A stretch of DNA of 64,000 nt. Source: Micropterix aruncella (Eukaryota; Arthropoda; Insecta; Lepidoptera; Micropterigidae). Below, in pieces: positions 11,160-23,149 of the stretch. The first letter of the stretch is position 1, and the number at the start of each line of letters is the position of its first letter. A model generated the notes under the pieces. It did no database searches. It was not told where the DNA came from and saw only the letters and a list, made by a program, of their open reading frames with translations. The DNA is taken from contig OX155957.1 of NCBI GenBank assembly GCA_944548615.1, forward strand, positions 23,361,616-23,425,615, written 5' to 3'. Position numbers and translations under genes: made by a program.

Positions 11160-12060
11160 CAAACCGGGCGGCCCACGGACTTATCGGAGTGAAGAGAACG
11201 CGCAGAAAGTTGCCGCTTCAGTACGACGTGATCCAGATGTATCGACGCGCTAGCGTTCGGCTGAATTAGGAATATCCAGCACATCTTTACGCCTTATTTT
11301 GAAATCTGATTCGAAATGATTCCATACAAAATCCAGATAGTGCAGGAATTGAAGCCTAATGATTTAAATTTACGCATGTTATATGCCGAAGCAATGTTGG
11401 ATCGTTTCAGTAATTTTGACAACATCTTGTTTTCCGACTAAGTCCATTTCCACCTGAACTGGCACGTTAACAAACAGAATTACAGGTATTGGAGCAGTAA
11501 AAATCCTAAAGCTAAACGTCAAAGGCCCCTTCATTCGCCTAAGATAACTGTATGGGTAGCAATTTCTACGAAAGGGATCATTGGCTCTTATTTTTTTAAG
11601 ATTCTCGCGGCCGCACGGTCACTGTTAACTTTGCTGTATGTAAAAATGTTACGGGAGTTTCTGGCATCACAGCTACTGTAATTTACTGGCTACAATTAGA
11701 ACTTGTGGTTTCAACAAGATGGAACCACTTGGTCACACGTCTAACGAGTCCCTGTCGGTAGTTAAAGAGAAGTTTCCGGAAAAGCTGATTTCTAGGAGAG
11801 GCAATATCCCGGGGCCAACCAAGAGTCCGGATTTGTCCCTAGAAGTTATTTTTTGTGGGTTTATTTGAATAGTCGTATCTAATTTAATAAGCCAAAGACT
11901 CTGCTTCAATTAAAAGCAAAAATTAGAGAAGAGATGGCTGCTTTTTCACGGCCTCTTTGCCGACGAGACTTCGAAAATTTCCGTACTCGCTTAGAAGAAT
12001 ACCACAATCGGGTGGTCATTCAGAGGATATTATTTTTAAAACGTAAATTCCTGTAAATTG
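11160..12060 (+). pseudogene. mariner-family transposase, decayed
   Basis: Across shifting frames it shows an N-terminal segment (RSEENAQKVAASVRRDPD), then FSD...HFHLNWHVNKQNYRYW, VWVAISTKGIIGSYFF, then FQQDGTTW with the second aspartate, and a C-terminal GGHLND-like remnant near 12030. This order is that of mariner-type DDE transposases of insects. Many stops and frameshifts make it long dead. The 3' flank ends ACAACCTGTATA near 12127, a plausible remnant of its inverted repeat and TA. The 5' repeat is not found, and an RTE tail abuts there. Confidence 0.75.
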
Positions 12061-12129
12061 ACATGTTGTAAATAAAAAATAAAAAGTCAAATAGTTAATG
12101 TTTACGAATTCATGGCACAACCTGTATAT

Positions 12130-12900
12130 AAGCAGGTTAGAGTAAATTATTAAAATAAGCAATTTATACTATGCAATAACTAACTTAATTAACGTAATAA
12201 CTGTTTTATTATTAGAATTATTTAGAAAGCTAGCCACGGGAATGAAACTCACGAGAGGCATGTTTTCAACCCTCGAAAATTAATAGTAAGGGGTGTTAGT
12301 ACACGAATACTAATGTGTAATAGAGGCTTATTCAATGAAGGCGACTTTTTTCTCATATATTTACAAATTTGCATAAATACTGAGATCTGTCGAACGCGAG
12401 TTCGGCGGTATTGGCATTCCAACGGTAAAATATACTTATTTTTACTATTATATATTAATGCTATTATACAAAACCTAGATGACTTTAAAAAAACAATGCT
12501 TATATTAGCCTGCAACCGTGCATACGTCAAAAAGGCATAGCATTTGTCACGATACACCCAGGTGGATTAAACCGCCTAACCCGAAAGAAGAGGCGGAGGG
12601 ACTTTTTTTCCTAAAGGACACGTACACGGCGTCAGCGTTATGTTAATTTGACACCATGTCTATGTCCTGTGCATTGCATAACGTGGACATAAACGGCACC
12701 TGCTGTTCACAACGACGCGTGGACGCTGTACCCTCCTACCCTATAAGTCTGAATCAGCGGAAAGGCAGTTTATTGAAAAATATGAAGGGTTCCGGTATTA
12801 AGTAAGAATAAAACTAGTGGAATAAATAAAATTCAATTATTTTTGTTGGAAATATATGGTCACCTAGTATATAATAATTATTTTTAATCGCTAACTAACT
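12130..12900. other. No gene seen
   Basis: AT-rich to 12560, then GC-richer sequence at 12560-12800 that vaguely resembles 31500-31800 (both run into an AAGGTTC...GGTATTA block ahead of a family C repeat). No coding or RNA gene is recognised. Confidence 0.4.
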
Positions 12901-12904
12901 TTAC

Positions 12905-12990
12905 TTATATATGGTATTGGATTGTTACACGCCATAGTACGTTTTGGCGACCTTCTGCGCCGGCGACTTGCATGTGATTGCGGCAAGGGG
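12905..12990 (+). repeat. Family C repeat fragment
   Basis: Starts TATATGGTATTGGATTGTTA and carries CTTCTGCGCCGGCGACT, matching the starts of copies at 18612, 19100 and 31805. It is truncated by the adjoining family A piece. Confidence 0.65.
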
Positions 12991-13175
12991 GCGAGGTGGC
13001 CCCACTGGTTCCTTCCTATTGCCTCGCCCTAAGGCGTTGGACTCTGGCGGGCTTGTGCCTTTGCTGGACGATAGGTTAGTGCCGTCCCAAAGTCTTCTAC
13101 GCTAATCCCACCGCTGGAAGAACAATCACATATACCAGCTTGGGGTGACGGGCTCACCTGTTGTAGTCGACAACA
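12990..13175 (+). mobile_element. Retroposon family A, 3' fragment
   Basis: Ends in GGGTGACGGGCTCACC then TGTTGTAGTCGACAACA, the 3' end of family A. Upstream blocks match the 32-kb copy. It is strongly 5'-truncated. Confidence 0.7.
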
Positions 13176-13199
13176 CCCAGCTGTGCTCGTGGTCATTGG

Positions 13200-15116
13200 G
13201 GATTGTTGATTCCCATAAAAGAGTTAATTCTGCAATAAGGTCCATCGTCCGAGATAAGAAGTAAAGAGTTATATCTGGACAGAGTGCTGTGCGTCTAATA
13301 CTTTCAGAGTGCGTCTAATACGTTTCAATTTTGCTCGGAATAAAATGAAATGTTATTAATGGTTAAAAATTGCAATGTTGTTTACTAAGATGATGCATTT
13401 TCCAACATTCCTATGACAGTTACTGTTATTCTGGAAAGTCTTGCCGGGAAAGTTTTGGGGGGACATAGCTGATTTTTTTCTCTGTAACGAATACTAGTGT
13501 GCTTTTAGTAGCATGGACTATTTCTCGAAATTTTAATACATGGTATAAGGAACAATTCATTATCAATAATGAATTCCGATAATGACATCGAACAATTATA
13601 ATTTAACGGTGCGCGTTGAAGCGTCGACCAAATATAATTAATCGCTAAAGCTCGTTTATTGTTTACCTTTCATTGATATTTAAAATTACCTATCATTCTA
13701 ATATAATGATACAATAATCATTGCATTGGTATCATTATTTCAAATATAATCAACAGAAAACAGACAACTAACAATAACTGTAATATTTTAAAATAAGAAC
13801 AGATTTAACAACAAAGAAAACTCAATATTCCATTTATGATCACAAAAATGACAAAGATATACAGAAATATAAATGAAAGTATCACCATTTCCAAATTGAT
13901 TCAATATAAAAGCCCGATAAAATTAAATAAACTAGCCCAAATAATTCACATAGTTTTGCAAAACAGGACAGATTCCTCAAGATATTCTGATGGACATACT
14001 AAAAGTCGCTAGTGGTGGTCTGACCAAGGCGAAGGGGGGTTCAAATGTCATTTTTTCAGTATTTCGCAGCAATCTCCTAAACAATTAGATTGCTCCTATA
14101 ACTGCTACAAAAATAAACTACATAGTCCCCCAGAATGGGAAGGGGGGGGGGGGGGTCAAATGTTTCTTTCTACAGGTTTTCCCAGACTTTTCGGAAACCT
14201 TTATGATAAACGATATGACTAATGTATAATAATGGAATTTTTGTGTAGTTTATCTTCGTTAAAGTAATCCTAAAAGTATTCTTTAAAGGTTAGGAGATTT
14301 TTGCGAAAGACTGAAGAATGGTATATTTAATATTTTAGGAGTTCTGTATATTTTGATTATACCGCATTTTCTGCATATTTACTTCATTAGAATGTTGGTA
14401 TGTATAATTTTTTTGTAGTATTATGAATTTGTAAATTTGATGGAAATCGTTAAATATTAAATCTTGTTAGTCATAACTGGATAATACAGTAAAAATATAC
14501 AAAAACTAATATACTTGTTTTAAATAAACTGTACTGAACTGAATGTAGTTCGCTTCAGATATAAGAGACAAATCGTTTAATCAAAATATTTCAAATGTTA
14601 TTTTGAAATATTTTGAGTATTTTAAAATTTGAATGCTTTGAAATATTTTGAAAAACTAGTTAACTTTGAAATTTATTTAGATTGCGTGGTTGACAGAATA
14701 TTTTTGGAACATCATTCTACTCGTGTTTTTTCAAACGATACGACACAGCTTTCTAGGATGCTTTTTTTATGAATTTACCGTGTTAACGGAGAAATCGACA
14801 AAATAAGAAAACATGGCCATCCAACAGAAAATTTGATAGTTAGTGGGAGGTTGACAACAACGGATTTTAAAATATTGTATATAGCCACGATTGCCTGGCT
14901 AGATTATATTAAATTTAAAATGACAACTATCGCGTTAGACGTTTGTATTTAGCGCGTGAAGTTTGTAGCACACGACGTTTCAACGATGTTGCATCCGCCG
15001 TTTTCCAGGGTTACTACTAACTAACTACCCTGAATAAAGGCGGTTGCAACATCACCGAAATATCGGGTGCTACAAACTTCACGGGGTAAATTCGTTTTTA
15101 ACGAATTTATAATATA
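13200..15116. other. No gene seen; G14 run and short direct repeats
   Basis: AT-rich. Two similar blocks (AAGGGGGG...TCAAATGT) at about 14030 and 14131 flank a run of G at 14136-14149. The rest lacks recognisable elements. Confidence 0.45.
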
Positions 15117-15264
15117 CTAGCTGACCCTTGCCCACTTCGTTGGGCGGTAAAACTTTTTACCTGTGATGAAATTATGAGTGTGGTTCGGTTAGTACTGAGT
15201 GCTATGATTTATTTCCTGACTGCCAAAAGAAGGATTATATTTTTACTGCATATGTATGTATGTA

Positions 15265-15290
15265 CAGTAGAGCCGCGCTAGTCCGAACCC
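15265..15290 (+). repeat. Tigger left terminal inverted repeat
   Basis: Outer 26 bases pair with 17596-17621 with three mismatches. AATCCGAAC-type motifs recur just inside both ends. Confidence 0.9.
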
Positions 15291-15799
15291 TGCCTAATCC
15301 GTTGATCGCGGTAATCCGAACGAACTCGCACCCGCCTCGCCGCGCACTTGCCTCATTAGTTCGCCCGCACTCGTAGCCTTGAGCACGCGTGTGCGCTGCG
15401 CTAAGTGTTCTGGAATGTTCCGCGTAATAAGAGTTTATTTGTAGTTTTGGTTTAACCCTTCCTATTTGAGTTAACCATTTTTGGTTAGACGCTTACAAAT
15501 GCTAAAATTGTATCTAACCAATATTTGTTAGGGCGCTCCGCGCTGCGTAAAATGCCAACTTTTTAAATATTTATTCATTATTATATTAATTGTTTGACGA
15601 GATAAGGTTATAATATTATAAATTTCAAATTTCAATGCGATCATTTTACAGTTATTCTTTTTACGATCCATATAGTAGTTTAAAAGTTATGGTCGTTTTT
15701 CTCAAGGCCATCGACTTCACGCGCAAAACTGTCCCGAGCAGAAGTGACGACTAAATTTTTACCCCGCGATAGGAGGGGTTAACTCACATAAACACAGTC

Positions 15800-17389
15800 A
15801 TGGCATCACAATCAAGTCGTAAACATGTCACATTGACTTTACGTGACAAATATGAAGTGATTCAAATGTTAGATCGAGGAGTAAGTTATCCAAAGATTGC
15901 AAAGAAATTTGGGATTGGGAAAACGACTGTGGCTGACATCAAAAAGAAGAAACAACAGATTTTGGAGTTTATCAGCCGCACAGAACGAGGCCCCGGGAAG
16001 AGACAAACACTTAGGAAGCCTGAGAATCCTGCTGTCGAAAATGCCCTTTTTTTGTGGTTTTTGCAGCAAAGAAGATTAAACGTTCCCATGTCTGGAGAGT
16101 TAATTACAGAAAAAGCTCGCTTTTTTCATGAGAAGATCACACAGTCTAAGGACTTTAATGCAAGTCGCGGGTGGCTCGACCGTTTCAAAAAACGACATGG
16201 AATAAGACAATTAAAGGTTACTGGAGAAAAATTGACCAACGATATAGAAGCTGTGGAACCGTTTAGACAAAAGTTACGCCAATTAATCGAAGAAAAAAGA
16301 TTTACCTCTCAACAAATTTACAACGCCGATGAATCAGAATTATTCTGGCGTGTACTGCCAGATAAGACCTTAGCTTCAGGGAGTGAATCTTCAGCACCGG
16401 GACATAAAATTTTCAAAGACCGAATAACGTTCATGCCGTGCGCTAACGCTTCTGGTGACCACAAACTTCGCTTACTAGTAATTGGCAAAGCCAATAAACC
16501 ACGCGCCTTTGGTTCAACCATCCTACCTGTGTCTTACCAAGGCCAAAAAAATGCATGGGTTACTAAAGACATCTTCTTGGTGTGGTTTAAAAATGAGTTC
16601 GTCCCAAGCGTAAGACGGCATCTTCGAGATAATAACTTGGAAGAACAGGCTGTCCTGTTATTGGACAATGCACCCGGACATCCTTCTGAAGAAGAATTAA
16701 GAAGCGAAGATAGAAAGATTTTTGCTCTGTTCTTACCTCCAAACACAACTGCGTTAATTCAACCTATGGACCAAAATGTTATTCAAAACATAAAACTCAA
16801 TTTCCGGAAGAAATTGCTCACGCAGATTGTCGCTCACCAAGAAGACGGCATTGAAGATGTCATTGGGATACTCAAGAAAGTTAACATGAAAGATGTGGCT
16901 TTCGATTTGGCTACTTCTTGGAATAAAGTAACTCAACATCTCATTCAAAAGTCGTGGAATCAATTGCTTCCAGAATTCATTCCCATGGTGGCTGCGGAAT
17001 TTGAACCAGATGATGATATTCCTCTTAGTCTGTTATGCAATAGATTGCGTTCCGGCGGTGAAGAAATGAGTGAGCTCGCTGCTCAAGAATGGGCACAAGG
17101 GGGTGCAGAAGCAGAGTTGATATCTCAGGAGATCCTCACAGATGAAGAAATAATCGCGATAGAAACGGGCGAAGAAGAAGTCAATCACGAAGAAGAAGCT
17201 GACCCAGGAATTAAGAAAATAAGCCATGCTGAAGCTGTGGAGGCATTCAACAAATGCATTCAATGGACTGACGAAAACGGCGTGTCAAGTCAGGACACAT
17301 TGTTGCTGCGGCGATCGCAATCGCCGCAGCAACAATGTGTGATGTTTTTTCCCAAAAAATTACCAAATCAAAGCAAAAGTCAATGCTAG
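15800..17389 (+). CDS. Tigger/pogo-like transposase, intact ORF
   Basis: A 529-residue transposase in one uninterrupted frame. Residues about 10-60 form a CENP-B/psq-type helix-turn-helix (LTLRDKYEVIQMLDRG, KFGIGKTTVADIKK). Residues about 67-135 are a second CENP-B-type DNA-binding domain (RGWLDRFKKRHGI). The DDE domain follows, with catalytic candidates D177 (YNADESELFW), D289 (LLLDNAPGHP) and D324 (QPMDQNVI), giving DD34D spacing. The tail is acidic, ending in a short S/Q-rich stretch. The start at 15800 fits a compact N-terminus with the HTH beginning soon after. It would bind the flanking inverted repeats and cut and paste at TA. A domesticated host gene is possible in this family, but the flanking TIRs and TA duplication show this is a transposon. 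Confidence 0.93.
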   Translation: MASQSSRKHVTLTLRDKYEVIQMLDRGVSYPKIAKKFGIGKTTVADIKKKKQQILEFISRTERGPGKRQTLRKPENPAVENALFLWFLQQRRLNVPMSGELITEKARFFHEKITQSKDFNASRGWLDRFKKRHGIRQLKVTGEKLTNDIEAVEPFRQKLRQLIEEKRFTSQQIYNADESELFWRVLPDKTLASGSESSAPGHKIFKDRITFMPCANASGDHKLRLLVIGKANKPRAFGSTILPVSYQGQKNAWVTKDIFLVWFKNEFVPSVRRHLRDNNLEEQAVLLLDNAPGHPSEEELRSEDRKIFALFLPPNTTALIQPMDQNVIQNIKLNFRKKLLTQIVAHQEDGIEDVIGILKKVNMKDVAFDLATSWNKVTQHLIQKSWNQLLPEFIPMVAAEFEPDDDIPLSLLCNRLRSGGEEMSELAAQEWAQGGAEAELISQEILTDEEIIAIETGEEEVNHEEEADPGIKKISHAEAVEAFNKCIQWTDENGVSSQDTLLLRRSQSPQQQCVMFFPKKLPNQSKSQC

Positions 17390-17595
17390 ATTTTCTTGTT
17401 CCAAAGTAGTATGCAGAAGGAAATATGTAGGACAATATAAAATATTTGTTACTTTTTTTTATTTGAATTACGATCGAAGATGGCTTTAAATAAATAAAAC
17501 ACAAACAAATCCCATTTTTTTATTTTTACCTCTATAGAATTTGTCCCATACTATAATCCGAACACCCGGTTAATTCGAACCCCCCTGTGTTTTAG

Positions 17596-17621
17596 GGGTT
17601 CGGATTAACGAGGCTCTACTG
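17596..17621 (-). repeat. Tigger right terminal inverted repeat
   Basis: Reverse complement of the left end with three differences in 26. It is followed directly by TA. Confidence 0.9.
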
Positions 17622-18239
17622 TATTTGCATGCCAATTTGACTATAATACCGTTATTTGTGAGTGTCTTCTTGTGAGTGACTTATTTGTGAGCGTATTATC
17701 TCTTCAACTATTTATGCAGTAAAAGGGAAATTATATGCAGTAAAAAGGAAAAGTCATTTATTTTAAACACTTAAGACGATAAATTTACTTATCTTGATAA
17801 GAATTCATAATTGTTGATAATATGACCAATAAACATGACCTAACGATTTAAATTATGTTTTTAATAAAAAATACTACTTTTTGTGACCTAAATATGAAAG
17901 TTAGATATATGCTGTCGCTGACTTTTTTGTAGACATTATCAAGCTCTACAACTTTTCTGTATAACTTAATCATATATCTCTCATCGTTAAGGGAGCGTTA
18001 GTTAGAAACGTTTTCGTTCGACCGCTTATTCTCCGATTTACTTTGCGAATCCGACTACCACGAAAAAGTCTATTCATTATTTGGATTAATATATAGCCTA
18101 TGACACTTACAAATAACGTGGATTTCTATTGGTAAAAGAATTTTCAAAATCGGTTCAGTAGATCCAGAGATTACTTCCTACAACGTCACAAACTTTGCCT
18201 CTTTATAATATTAGTATAGATTACAATTACTTCATGATG

Positions 18240-18600
18240 ACATATTTCCAAATTTTTATATTTTATAACACTGGAACGGCGACACATTCTCTCGTCCAAT
18301 GAGAAAATTTGCATATTTGTATCAGGCCAATGCATACACATCATTTTCAGTTGCAGTCACGTATTTGGGCAGCATCTGCTAGGGCGTCGCGACGTCGACA
18401 TCGGCGTGAAATTGCGCCGCCAGAAGCCGGGTGCCACGACGTCTGCTAGCTTTATGAAAAACCTGTCATTTTTCTGAAAATCTCTTACAACATTGAATGT
18501 CGCGCGAATTTGCATGGGAATTTTGCTCAACGAGTTGACTTATTGATGCACGTATGTGACAGCGTGGACGTATAAGTCGAACAATCTGTATAGCTTAATA
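18240..18600. other. Unique block, no gene seen
   Basis: Moderately GC-rich sequence (GGGCGTCGCGACGTCGACATC region near 18380) with no match elsewhere in the window and no convincing coding frame. Confidence 0.35.
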
Positions 18601-18611
18601 TTATCATTGAT

Positions 18612-18990
18612 TATATATGGTGTTAGATTGCATAACTTTATAGGACGATTTGACAATAAATCTGCGCCGGTGAAATATATGTGGCGCTGATAGTATTGAC
18701 AGCGAAACTAACAGCAATTTATTTGGCTATCTATAATATATATTGTAAATGAACGGTTCCTTTTAAAGCACTATTAAACCCAATAACTTAACCAATGGTA
18801 ATAATAGTAACATTTAAATATTAGTATCATCTATTGTTTTTTTTTAACATAGGCTCATTTTTATAGAGACATATCACAATTAATTCGCAGAGATAGAATG
18901 CCATCTTAGTCTGTCTGAATTTTCAGTGCGTAATTATTACGAATAAAACCTGCATACTAAATTAATAATTACCATATCTTTGTAAATAAT
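18612..18990 (+). repeat. Family C repeat, copy
   Basis: Landmarks: TTATATATGGTGTTAGATTG, TCTGCGCCGGTG, GGCGCTGATAGTATTGACAG, TTATTTGGCTATCTATAAT, CATCTATTG and a RTAGAATGCCATCT-type block. The order repeats at 19100-19400 and in part at 20500-20800 and 31805-31975. No coding. Probably a non-autonomous DNA element. Confidence 0.7.
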
Positions 18991-19099
18991 AATAAAATAA
19001 TACGAGACAAGTCGGGAAACCTCCCATTTCGTTGTGCTTCATCGAAATTTTCAAAGATTTAAAATAGAAGCATCGCGAAATCCTTTCTTAGTAACATCA

Positions 19100-19400
19100 T
19101 TAATTATATATGGAATTAGATTGCTCAACTCCATGGTACATTCTGGCAACCCTTCTGCGCAGGCGACTCGCAACTGGCGCTGATAGCATTGTCAGGCGAG
19201 ACTAATAGATTTTTTTTGTTCAACTATAATAACATTCATAATACATATTTTTTAAATAATGGACTGATACGAAACCATTATTGCAAAAATGATAACAACC
19301 ATAACGCTCAGTTATTGATGCCATCTATTGATTTTTTATATAGGATGATTACATCACAGAAATAGTTCGGAGAGATAGAAAGATTATAGCAAGAGACGTG
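19100..19400 (+). repeat. Family C repeat, copy
   Basis: Begins TTATATATGGAATTAGATTG, with CAACCCTTCTGCGCAGGCG and GGCGCTGATAGCATTGTCAG, then the same downstream order as the 18612 copy. Confidence 0.7.
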
Positions 19401-20490
19401 CATATATAAATGCCATGTTGCATGTCGCTCCACTAAACTCATTTAAATTGTGTTTTATCTAGTACTACATATTGTGCAAATCACTAAATACAAATCCAAT
19501 TTTCCGCATTTTAGAGGCTAAATTATTAATACGTTCAGCGCAGATTATTATCAAATAAAAGCCCGAGATATTTTATTGAATTCTCTCTATCGATATCTAT
19601 ACAATGGTTTGTTTTGTCGTAGTCGAATTACTAAACCTAGTTCTTTAGGGGCTTGCTCAGTTTTTGTGGCAGAAAAAGTTATTTACTTTATTTTATAATA
19701 TTGAGAGTAAGATCTGTTTCGCCAAGCCAACATTTTGCAGATTTCTCCAGGAAATTCCCTGAAAAAAATCAGGTATTATTGTTAGGTAATAGTTTTACTA
19801 AGCAGTAGATCGCACTGGTAGGAAGGACTTTTACGTAAACTAGGGAAAAGTACAGGTACACTAACTTGTACAGTGCAGTGAACTGTACTGTACAGTGAAC
19901 TATTTATATGCCTAATTTTTACTATTTGGCTTCTTCTGGTGATATATATATACAACTTGCTAAGGGACCAATCAAGGGCTGTATATTTTCACTCTCTTGT
20001 AGGCATAAAAACGGTTCATTATGAGGGACTGTGTCCAATGTTTTAGCCAGATCTTAAAAGACTGCCAGACATTTATTACCCCTATCTATGTAATGTGCCA
20101 CGGTCTCGGTGAGCTGGAAAATACCGGGTAATGTACATAGTCACTCACGAAAGCCAAACTACATTTTTGATAATAACGCCTTGGGATTCGTAAACTTTAT
20201 TAACATCTTTTTTTAAACATTTCCAATAATGTTAGAGAGTGAGTTAAGCAAACAGGTCGGTCTATAATTATGGATATCTGAATGACCAACGCCTTTGTGG
20301 ATCGGTATGACTTTTGCCCACTTTCGATTTTTTTGGTAAGTTCATTGTTCCTAGCTGACATTTTTTATTTGTTCATTACTGACATGTTTATGTGAAAGCG
20401 GTGGAGGGATTTGTATACAAAAATATGAATTGTCCCAAACAAAACGGAGGATCTCTTACCCGACGGCAAGGAAAATCTTTGCATTCAACT
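19400..20490. other. No gene seen
   Basis: AT-rich, with a short TACAGTGCAGTGAACTGTAC palindromic cluster near 19868-19900. No recognised family. Confidence 0.4.
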
Positions 20491-20499
20491 ACAAGTTGA

Positions 20500-20810
20500 A
20501 ACTGACAGTAAATAGTAGGAACTATTAGCAACTTATTTGGCCATCTAAACTAATAATTAATGGTGTTTGTAAATTACTGATTCATTATTTAAAACCCAAT
20601 AATTTAACCCAACCCAATGAAACATTTAATAATTAAAGCCATCTGCCAAATTTATATATTATATAATCTGATTACATCACAAAAATATTACGTAGACATA
20701 AAATGCCTTCTATAAGTCTCTCTGAACATTAAAGTGTGCAATTATTACGTATTAAAACCTGTATACCAAATTAAAAATTTACATATTTATGTAAGTAATA
20801 TGAAAATTAA
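20500..20810 (+). repeat. Family C repeat, 5'-lacking copy
   Basis: Carries the family's middle and end (TTATTTGGCCATCTAA, CATCTGCCAAATTTATATA, AACCTGTATACCAAATTA) but not the TATATGGTATTAGATTG start. Confidence 0.6.
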
Positions 20811-20859
20811 ATGATCGTTTGTTATTATATTATTATTTTATCTTGAGGTATGATAACGT

Positions 20860-21050
20860 ATAAGCGTGTTAAGACCGCCATCTATAGTTAGTCCCCATGT
20901 TAAACATAATAAAACGCCGCTATATTAAACATAAGAAAATATTAATATATTTTTGGAACTATGAGTGCCATCTACACGTTGCGTAGTAGTAAAATCTGCC
21001 AAATCGTAGTACGGTGTTAAGCAATCTAATATGCTATATAATCAATTACA
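20860..21050 (-). repeat. Family C2 repeat
   Basis: On the minus strand it reads TTGATTATATAGCATATTAG, ACACCGTACTACGATTTGG, then GATGGCACTCAT. The same order occurs on the plus strand at 26900-27030. It is a subfamily related to family C by its first 40 bases. Confidence 0.65.
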
Positions 21051-21054
21051 CCCT

Positions 21055-23140
21055 TCCCTCCTTCTCCCCCCCCCCCCCTCTCCCTGCAGCCTGCGTCTCC
21101 TGCACGTGGCGGTTTCTACAACTCCTAGTTATGTCCTCAATGCTTAATAAGCTTGCCGATTTTTATTTTAGAACTTCGAAATACACCTATTTTCTTCATA
21201 TTAAAATGTGTAAAATACACATTGTAACTTTTCCCGAAAATCGACCCTGATTTTTTATTGCAGGAGTCGTCAGGAATTTCGAATTACGCCTATTTTATTT
21301 GCTCAAATTTTATTTATATTTAAATATATTACATTACGGCACGCAAAATCGACCATTTTTTTTTTGTTTTTTACAAAATTGTAGGTACATACACTGACCA
21401 AAAACCAATATTATTCGCCCTCTTGGGGCTCAACCATGTCGCACTCTCTGATCCACCAGCCTCCCCCCCCCCCCTTTCATCCAATGACGCCCTTAAATCC
21501 CCGAATGAATTGTATGGCTTAATAAATGTTTAGAAAATGGTAATTTTGATACTGGAGAGACATGTCTCGAACAATATTTACATTGAGTTAATATTGATTA
21601 CATACTAGAAAAGATATTGCGAATTCTATTCGTATCTAAATATTTATTCTGCAAAAGCAAGCGGCTCGTTGTCTGGCACGTGCTCTCCCAAACTATTGGA
21701 GATTTTTACCCACGAGGCTAGTGGCTTTATGTTGGACCCGCCCTATTGTCCAATAGAGAAATCTTCTGGGTTGGCATTTGTAGACTTCTAGGTTGGCATG
21801 TCGAAGTCAGGATAGTCTGATATTCACGCGGTCAGACGCCCTGGCGGTCACCCATCTAAGTTGACATCGCTCGACGCTGCTTAACTTCGATAGCGAAAGA
21901 GACACGGTGTTTCAGCGTGGCTACGAGCGCTATATATTTTTTCCTGTCAATCGAAATTCTGACCCTTCCATGTAAATATGTGATGAAGGTGGCGAGATTT
22001 TTATACAAAAACATGGATTGTTAATAAATACGAGAATCCACTATTGCCCGACAAGACAGTGCAAAACTTTGCATTCTCTAAGCCATGCTCTAACAAAATC
22101 AGAGCAGTCGGTGTATATCACTAGGACGACTATTTTCAACAAACTCAATCCTAATATTAGGAATCCAAATTATAATAGTGGAAATATCATAGCTGAGTCA
22201 TTTAGTTTCTGGAAAGTAATGTAGAATAACAAGTTACTTACCAATTTGTCGATATTTTTATTTTATATTTCTGACTAATTCGATCACTTATTATTACGTG
22301 TTAAAATATTATTCTATTTTAAATGTATGTAGATGCGATATGTTTAATGTTCATGAAACAAACTAAACAGGGAAGGCTTACAAAAAATATCTGATGAAGG
22401 TATTTTGATGAAGTAGAAACTTAAGGTGACATAATACCTGGAAACTACGATATCTGAAGAACTCTCATTTCCTTTTTTTTTTTGAGAAATACAACCATTA
22501 ATTAAAAAAAGTTTCTGAACGAATCCCACGATAAGGAACCAATTTTAATTAGGACTCAAAAAAGTTGCTCATTGCCTTGGACATTCAGGCTTTAAACTGA
22601 TTTTAAAGTAATCAGGTGCGATTACTCCTACAATGTAAGGAGTGAGTGTGTTTTATTTTATTTTATTATATTGGCTCGTTAATTCTCTAGCGCTGTGCAA
22701 AGCAACATTTTTTATTTAGGCCCCGAAATAATTACAAATAATTAAAACGTGAGAGCGCTCTGAGAGTGACGGCAAATATGCTTTATCATTAAAACACTTA
22801 TACCACCTGTGCGGAAAGATAATTGAGATTATTGAGTTTTATTGAGTCAGCGCTGCGGTCGACCGTTAAGTTCCCGCCCATTTCCCGGCGCGTACGTACG
22901 TGGATTCGTGCCTGACGCGTCATCAACGCTGGATTATTTTTGGTCAAACCCTAAATCTGTGACCCCGCCTATTTCTTGGCGGGTACGCCAATTTTAGATA
23001 TTTTTTCAGGTCTTACGTACTCTTTATCTACGTTGAGTTTTCTAATCCTCAAATTCGACTGTCTGCGTTTGCTCGATGGTTGCGCGATAACTTTCAACTG
23101 ATGATATAGACCTAGGACTTTCCACTTATTTGAAAATGTT
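21055..23140. other. No gene seen; poly-C runs
   Basis: C-runs at about 21066-21079 and 21465-21475 in otherwise AT-rich sequence. Short open frames here carry no family motifs. A GC-richer patch at 22850-22990 has a repeated GTACGTACGTGG core. Confidence 0.45.
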
Positions 23141-23149
23141 ATTAAGGTG

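Larger units (their letters stand above)
15265..17621 (+). mobile_element. Tigger/pogo DNA transposon, structurally complete
   Basis: Starts CAGTAGAGCCGCGCTAG at 15265 and ends with its inverted counterpart at 17621; 23 of the outer 26 bases match. A TA dinucleotide flanks both sides (15263-15264, 17622-17623), the target duplication of the Tc1/mariner superfamily. Length is 2357 bases with one long uninterrupted transposase gene. It lies inside an older Helitron. The intact gene argues for fairly recent arrival. Confidence 0.93.
15117..18220 (-). mobile_element. Helitron, minus orientation, split by a Tigger element
   Basis: Read on the minus strand it starts TCTATACTAATATTATAAAG at 18220, preceded by A, and ends GGGTCAGCTAG at 15117, followed by T. 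These are the A|TC...CTAG|T ends of insect Helitrons. Without the 2.36-kb insertion it is about 745 bases with no coding, so it is non-autonomous. The insertion shows the Helitron is the older of the two. Confidence 0.88.
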
